Assembly (NCBI RefSeq): GCF_011751075.1
Contig: NZ_JAALLN010000002.1
Location: forward strand, 576,709 to 640,708
Direction: 5' to 3'
Length of the DNA stretch: 64,000 nt
Source: Flavobacterium poyangense
GTDB taxonomy: Bacteria > Bacteroidota > Bacteroidia > Flavobacteriales > Flavobacteriaceae
The notes under the pieces are model-generated. The model was not told the origin of the DNA and searched no databases. It worked only from the letters and a program-made list of their open reading frames with translations. The position numbers and the translations under genes are program-made. Numbering within the stretch: position 1 is the stretch's first letter; every line of letters starts with the position of its first letter. This document shows, piece by piece, positions 60,348 to 64,000 of this stretch.

Positions 60348-60615
60348 TTTAAACCATATAAGTTATTTGAGAAAACATAAGTCTGGCTAATAGGGTATAA
60401 TTATATGCCGGTTGATATTTTACTATGTTCGCTGGAAAATTTTTCACGCAGATTTACACAGCTTGTTTTATCGGAATCGCAAAACAAAAATATCTGCAAA
60501 ATCTGCGTGCATAAAAAACTTTGCGACTCCTATATGTCACGTATAATTTTCACGAGCTACACCCAAAGTAGTAAGTGTAGCTTTAAATGTACTTATATCA
60601 CTTATATGGTTTAAA
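60348..60615. mobile_element. 268-bp inverted-repeat cassette without a gene
   Basis: Arms TTTAAACCATATAAGT at 60348-60363 and, inverted, at 60600-60615 (full right arm 60585-60615) match the arms of the GxxExxY cassette at 29573-30181. The interior contains TTCACGCAGATTT and AAATCTGCGTGCA words (60443-60512). It lies 9 bp after the LD-carboxypeptidase stop codon and 19 bp before the YraN start codon, the same geometry as the suf cassettes. Confidence 0.6.
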
Positions 60616-60624
60616 CCCCACAAG

Positions 60625-61629
60625 CTATTGGTTAAAAAGAACAGTGCTCCCCGATGCATTAACATCAATTGTAATCGTATTTCCCATAATCAAAGCTCTA
60701 TTGTCCTGAATATGCCCTGCCGGAAAATTAAAGATTACCGGGATGTTGTACTTTTTAGTGACATCATCTACTATTTCGACCGCATTTTTCCCCCAAGGCA
60801 CTTCATTGTCTTTCATTTTTGTCATAGCGCCAACAATAATTCCTTTTAGGTTTTCAATGCAACCGTTGCGTCGCAGATTCATCATCATACGATCGATATG
60901 ATATAGATATTCGTCCAAATCTTCAATAAACAAAATTTTGTCTTTGCAGTCTATTGCAGATGGAGAACCTAATAAACTATAGAGTATAGATAAATTTCCA
61001 CCGACTAATTCACCGGTTGCTTTCCCAAAACGATTCATTTTATCCGGGCCAACAGTATAAGACAGAGGTTCACCAAACAAAGCTGATTTCATAGAGCTAA
61101 TGGCATCCGGAGTAGCCCGTGGAATGGTAACAGGCATGACACCATGAATCGACTTATAACCCATTGTGTTTAAATGGTTGTGTAAGACCGTAACGTCGCT
61201 AAAACCAACAACCCATTTTGGGTGTTGTTTGAATTTGGTAAAATCTAAAAGATCAATCATTCTAACTGTTCCATATCCGCCACGAACACACCAAATTGCT
61301 TTAATATTCGGGTTGTCTAATTGTTTTTGAAAATCGGCGGCACGTTGTTCATCTGTTCCTGCTAATTGGTTTACATCAAGACCTATGGTGCTTCCTATTA
61401 CAGCCTTTAAACCCCAGCTATGTAATAAATCAATGGTAGGTTTAAGATTGTCATCTATATTTTTTCTCGCGGTTGCCAGTATAGCTATGGTGTCTCCTTT
61501 TTGTAAATAAGGTGGTGTTATCATGTTTTGTTGAGATTGACAGGTGAATGATTGTAAAGCAAAAGTAAGAAATACGATTTTGCAAATGACAAAACGATTC
61601 TTTAGGTATTGAAAGCTTTTTAAGTTCAT
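60625..61629 (-). CDS. LD-carboxypeptidase (S66 family), exported
   Basis: 334 residues. Trims the terminal D-amino acid from peptidoglycan tetrapeptides. The N-terminal part has a hydrophobic leader (FVICKIVFLTFALQSFTCQS). The S66 nucleophile region CVRGGYGTVRMIDLLDF and the later GGNLSILYSLLGSPSAIDCK / ILFIEDLDEYLYHIDRMMMN are intact, as expected for LdcA with a Ser-Glu-His triad. The export signal suggests periplasmic activity, unlike the cytosolic E. coli enzyme. The start is preceded by a good promoter (TTG and TATATTTG). Confidence 0.92.
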   Translation of the reverse strand: MNLKSFQYLKNRFVICKIVFLTFALQSFTCQSQQNMITPPYLQKGDTIAILATARKNIDDNLKPTIDLLHSWGLKAVIGSTIGLDVNQLAGTDEQRAADFQKQLDNPNIKAIWCVRGGYGTVRMIDLLDFTKFKQHPKWVVGFSDVTVLHNHLNTMGYKSIHGVMPVTIPRATPDAISSMKSALFGEPLSYTVGPDKMNRFGKATGELVGGNLSILYSLLGSPSAIDCKDKILFIEDLDEYLYHIDRMMMNLRRNGCIENLKGIIVGAMTKMKDNEVPWGKNAVEIVDDVTKKYNIPVIFNFPAGHIQDNRALIMGNTITIDVNASGSTVLFNQ

Positions 61630-61664
61630 ATTTTCCTTTGCTTGATGTATTAATGCTAAGCAGC

Positions 61665-61696
61665 AAATATAGCTATTTTAAAAATTACAAACACAA
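61665..61696 (-). promoter_or_regulatory. Promoter of the LD-carboxypeptidase gene
   Basis: On the minus strand a TTG at 61696-61694 and TATATTTG at 61672-61665 are 21 bp apart, close to the Bacteroidota TTG-N19-TAnnTTTG consensus. It is the best -33/-7 pair in the window. Confidence 0.6.
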
Positions 61697-61763
61697 GAAA
61701 TATCTTACAAATAATGTTTTTATTTTGTACTTTAGATGTTTTTAAATATTTATAGAAACTACA

Positions 61764-62867
61764 ATGGCTAAAGTTTTTTTGATTCTTTTTTTCTCCCTCT
61801 CCACTTTAATGGGGCAATCTAAAAAGTATACTATTCATACGGTGGCTTTTTATAATTTGGAAAATCTTTTCGATACTATAAATGATTCAGAAAAAAAGGA
61901 TGATGAGTGGACTCCAAACGGAATTCAAAATTGGACTAATGAAAAGTATCAGCAGAAGTTAAAAAATCTGGCAAAGGTACTATCTGAAATTGGAACAGTT
62001 GAGAATAAAAATACGGCGACTTTAATAGGGGTAGCTGAGATTGAAAACAGAGGAGTCCTGGAGGATTTAGTAAAGCAGTCAAAATTGCAGTATTATGATT
62101 ATGGAATCATTCATTTCGATTCACCGGACAGACGCGGAATTGATGTTGCTTTATTGTTTCAGAAGAAATATTTCAGACCGAGTTCATTTTCGAGCATTCC
62201 GTTGTATATTGATAAAGATGCAATAGAGGTTAGAAAAGGAAAGAAGAATGAGTCAGAGGAAGAAATGAAAGTCGCGGCCGGAAGCAATCGTGTTTTCACA
62301 AGAGATCAGCTTTTGGTTACAGGATTTTTAGAAGAGGAAGAAATAAATATCATTGTCAATCATTGGCCATCACGTTGGGGTGGAGAAGCTGTTTCCGGCA
62401 AATATCGGGAAGCTGCCGGCAGACTGAATCGGAAAATTATTGATTCCTTGCAGCAAATAAATCCGGAAGCTAAAATTATAACTATGGGAGATTTTAATGA
62501 CGGTCCATACAGTAAAAGTATAAAAGAGGTTTTGGGAGCAAAGTCAAAAAAAGCAGAGGTTTCTGAATTTGGACTCTTTAACCCGTTTGGGCAAATGATT
62601 ACTAACGGAATGGGTACACTTGCTTTTAGAGATTCCTGGGATCTTTTCGATCAGATCATACTGTCCGAATCTTTGATAAGACCTGATTTCTCGTCTTTTA
62701 AATTCTGGAAAGCCGATATTTTTAGAAAGCCGTATATCGTTCAGCCCTCCGGGAGATATAAAGGATATCCATTACGGAATACATTGACAGAAGCGGGTTT
62801 TAGTGATCATTTTCCGGTTTATATGTATTTGATTAAAGAAATCCATCCGCACAAACAAAGACCGTAG
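61764..62867 (+). CDS. Endonuclease/exonuclease/phosphatase family protein, exported
   Basis: 367 residues. A signal peptide (MAKVFLILFFSLSTLMGQS) is followed by an EEP domain: AFYNLENLFDTIND, LIGVAEIENRGVLEDL with the metal-binding Glu, IIVNHWPSRWGG with the His, ITMGDFNDGPYSKSI and a final AGFSDHFPVYMYL. This is the DNase I-like fold. Secreted members degrade DNA or remove phosphate groups. In Flavobacteria such genes often belong to TonB receptor/DUF5689 loci, but here they are 37 kb apart. It is divergent from the LD-carboxypeptidase and ends at a perfect palindrome. Confidence 0.9.
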   Translation: MAKVFLILFFSLSTLMGQSKKYTIHTVAFYNLENLFDTINDSEKKDDEWTPNGIQNWTNEKYQQKLKNLAKVLSEIGTVENKNTATLIGVAEIENRGVLEDLVKQSKLQYYDYGIIHFDSPDRRGIDVALLFQKKYFRPSSFSSIPLYIDKDAIEVRKGKKNESEEEMKVAAGSNRVFTRDQLLVTGFLEEEEINIIVNHWPSRWGGEAVSGKYREAAGRLNRKIIDSLQQINPEAKIITMGDFNDGPYSKSIKEVLGAKSKKAEVSEFGLFNPFGQMITNGMGTLAFRDSWDLFDQIILSESLIRPDFSSFKFWKADIFRKPYIVQPSGRYKGYPLRNTLTEAGFSDHFPVYMYLIKEIHPHKQRP

Positions 62868-62888
62868 AGATGGACTGCAGTCCATCTC
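62867..62888 (+). terminator. 22-bp perfect palindrome at the end of the EEP gene
   Basis: GAGATGGACTG paired with CAGTCCATCTC, starting on the last base of the stop codon. It lacks a U-rich tail, so it may be an mRNA 3' stabiliser or a protein site rather than a classical terminator. Confidence 0.55.
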
Positions 62889-63067
62889 CATCTATTTATT
62901 ATTCATCTCAACATCGTTCATTTCTATATCATTCATTGCTCTATTTCCCCCGTTAATTCCAATAAAGTAAGCAAAACATTGTTTTTTGTTTTTGTTGAGC
63001 GAAAATGAACTGCTGTCTATCTCTACAATTTTAGTAACTTAGCTACATAAAATTTAGACCTGAAAAG

Positions 63068-63607
63068 ATGGCAATAGCTAAACCGTTCAATCTTACAAAA
63101 TGGATTGAAGAAAATCGTCAATTATTAAAACCACCGGTTGGAAACAAAAACCTTTATGTTGATTCAGGTGATTATATCGTTATGATTGTGGCAGGACCAA
63201 ACGCCCGAAAAGATTATCATTACAATGAAACCGAGGAGCTTTTTTACCAGCTGGAAGGTAGTATAAAAGTGGTGATTCAGGAAGATGGCGAACGCAAAGA
63301 AATGGTTTTAAACGCCGGTGATATGTATCTGCATCCGGCTAAGATTCCACATTCTCCGGTACGTTCAGAAGGCTCAATTGGTTTGGTGATCGAACGCAAA
63401 CGCGCCGGAAAAGGGTATACAGATGGTTTGCTTTGGCATTGTGATAACTGCAACCATAAATTGTATGAAGTACATTTTGAACTACATAATATCGAGAAAG
63501 ATTTCTTGCCTCATTTTGAGCATTTCTATAATTCAGAAGCGCTAAGAACCTGTGATAAATGTGGAACTGTAATGGAATCTGATCCTAGGTTTATGGCGAA
63601 GAAATAA
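63068..63607 (+). CDS. 3-hydroxyanthranilate 3,4-dioxygenase
   Basis: 179 residues. A cupin Fe(II) dioxygenase that opens the ring of 3-hydroxyanthranilate in the kynurenine route to quinolinate and NAD, or to degradation. Iron ligands are His51, Glu57 and His95 (KDYHYNETEE and HPAKIPHSP). Substrate-binding Arg47 and Arg99 are in place. The C-terminus has the rubredoxin-like four-cysteine site typical of bacterial enzymes: Cys125, Cys128 (HCDNC), Cys162 and Cys165 (TCDKC). The size is standard. No other kynurenine genes lie in this window. Confidence 0.96.
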   Translation: MAIAKPFNLTKWIEENRQLLKPPVGNKNLYVDSGDYIVMIVAGPNARKDYHYNETEELFYQLEGSIKVVIQEDGERKEMVLNAGDMYLHPAKIPHSPVRSEGSIGLVIERKRAGKGYTDGLLWHCDNCNHKLYEVHFELHNIEKDFLPHFEHFYNSEALRTCDKCGTVMESDPRFMAKK

Positions 63608-63662
63608 AGTTTTTGAGGAATATTTTATATTGCTTAAGTGACGATTATAATCGTTTTTGATG

Positions 63663-63670
63663 TATTTTTG
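63663..63670 (+). promoter_or_regulatory. Candidate -7 box (TATTTTTG) of the HTH gene at 63701
   Basis: TAnnTTTG match, 31 bp upstream of the ATG at 63701. Confidence 0.4.
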
Positions 63671-63700
63671 TATTGAATATGATTCTAAAAACTATTAAAA

Positions 63701-64000
63701 ATGATACAAGAAGTAATCGCATATAAGAATATAGTGGATAATATTGAGGATTTAATAGATAAGTCTCCTTTTAAAAAAAATTATATCATCGAAAAGATTG
63801 GTATTCCCAGTCCAACATTTTACAGAAAACTAAAGACGCAGTCTTTTACACCTGATGAAATGTTGTCTATTGCAAAAATACTTTCCCCGGAAGAAAATTT
63901 CTTGTTAGAGCTAAAGGCTGATATTGCACAAGGGAAGCTGGATTTTGAAAATGGAGATTTTATAACTCATGAAGAAATGCTGGAAGAATTGAAAAATAAA
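63701..64000 (+). CDS. Helix-turn-helix antitoxin-like protein (3' end outside window)
   Basis: 100 residues visible from ATG 63701 (MIQEVIAYKNIVDNIEDLID) with no stop before the window ends. Residues about 24-60 (KNYIIEKIGIPSPTFYRKLK, TPDEMLSIAKIL) form a phage-repressor-like helix-turn-helix, and the C-terminal FENGDFITHEEMLEELKN looks like the toxin-binding tail of Bacteroidota RelB/ParD-type antitoxins. A RelE/ParE toxin gene would be expected directly downstream, outside the window. Confidence 0.6.
   Translation, partial: MIQEVIAYKNIVDNIEDLIDKSPFKKNYIIEKIGIPSPTFYRKLKTQSFTPDEMLSIAKILSPEENFLLELKADIAQGKLDFENGDFITHEEMLEELKNK

Overview
The window comes from the chromosome of a Flavobacterium-like member of the Bacteroidota. 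Evidence is the AT-rich sequence, upstream boxes of the TAnnTTTG type (the Bacteroidota -7 element), no clear Shine-Dalgarno sequences, type IX secretion (T9SS) C-terminal sorting domains, a TonB-dependent receptor paired with a DUF5689 lipoprotein, and families typical of the group (DUF2480, DUF3078, DUF4136, four-helix-bundle S23-like and GxxExxY proteins). There is no rRNA, CRISPR array, prophage or transposase gene. The only RNA genes I recognise are two identical tandem tRNA-Asn(GTT) genes.

Layout. 1-9.7 kb: 3' part of pyruvate kinase, a T9SS-exported beta-propeller-like protein, a DUF4136 lipoprotein, a membrane-anchored AraC regulator, an AmpD-like amidase, a CPBP membrane protease with an AraC regulator, and a C1 (bleomycin hydrolase-like) peptidase. 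9.9-20.4 kb: methyltransferase, AraC regulator, a short PorE-like secreted protein, a serine hydrolase, two tRNA-Asn, RseP, an Old Yellow Enzyme, a Gfo/Idh/MocA oxidoreductase and an MFS transporter. 20.7-27.3 kb: TonB-dependent receptor, DUF5689 lipoprotein, a secreted protein of unknown function and HflX. 27.6-39.5 kb: a SUF iron-sulfur cluster locus on the minus strand (IscA-like, SufB, SufC, SufD, SufS, SufE, SufT-like, then DUF2480 and DUF3078), interrupted by extra genes. 40-51 kb: MBL hydrolase, a 1253-residue leucine-rich-repeat T9SS protein, S8 and M1 peptidases and a 783-residue orphan protein. 51-64 kb: DUF418 membrane protein, threonine-dehydrogenase-like epimerase, a lipoprotein overlapping mfd, a 1.25-kb non-coding stretch, an ACT-domain protein, YraN, LD-carboxypeptidase, a secreted endonuclease/phosphatase, 3-hydroxyanthranilate dioxygenase and the start of an antitoxin-like gene.

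The most unusual content is the intergenic repeats and what they carry. Several minus-strand gene pairs are separated by inverted-repeat cassettes that fill the gap almost exactly: 7-9 bp after the upstream stop codon, and exactly 19 bp before the downstream start codon in three of three full-length cases. Two of these cassettes lie inside the suf operon, and each carries one small gene: a GxxExxY protein flanked by 31-bp inverted repeats, and an S23-like four-helix-bundle protein. The same repeats also occur without a gene (60348-60615 and 29179-29218). I propose, as inference, that these are cargo-carrying intercistronic elements, possibly processed at RNA level like the intervening sequences of 23S rRNA.

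Other repeat effects are tandem duplications of gene 3' ends (amidase and Old Yellow Enzyme), a protease whose last residues are encoded by a dispersed hairpin, concentric nested inverted repeats, and a 27-bp GC-rich unit inserted inside other repeats.
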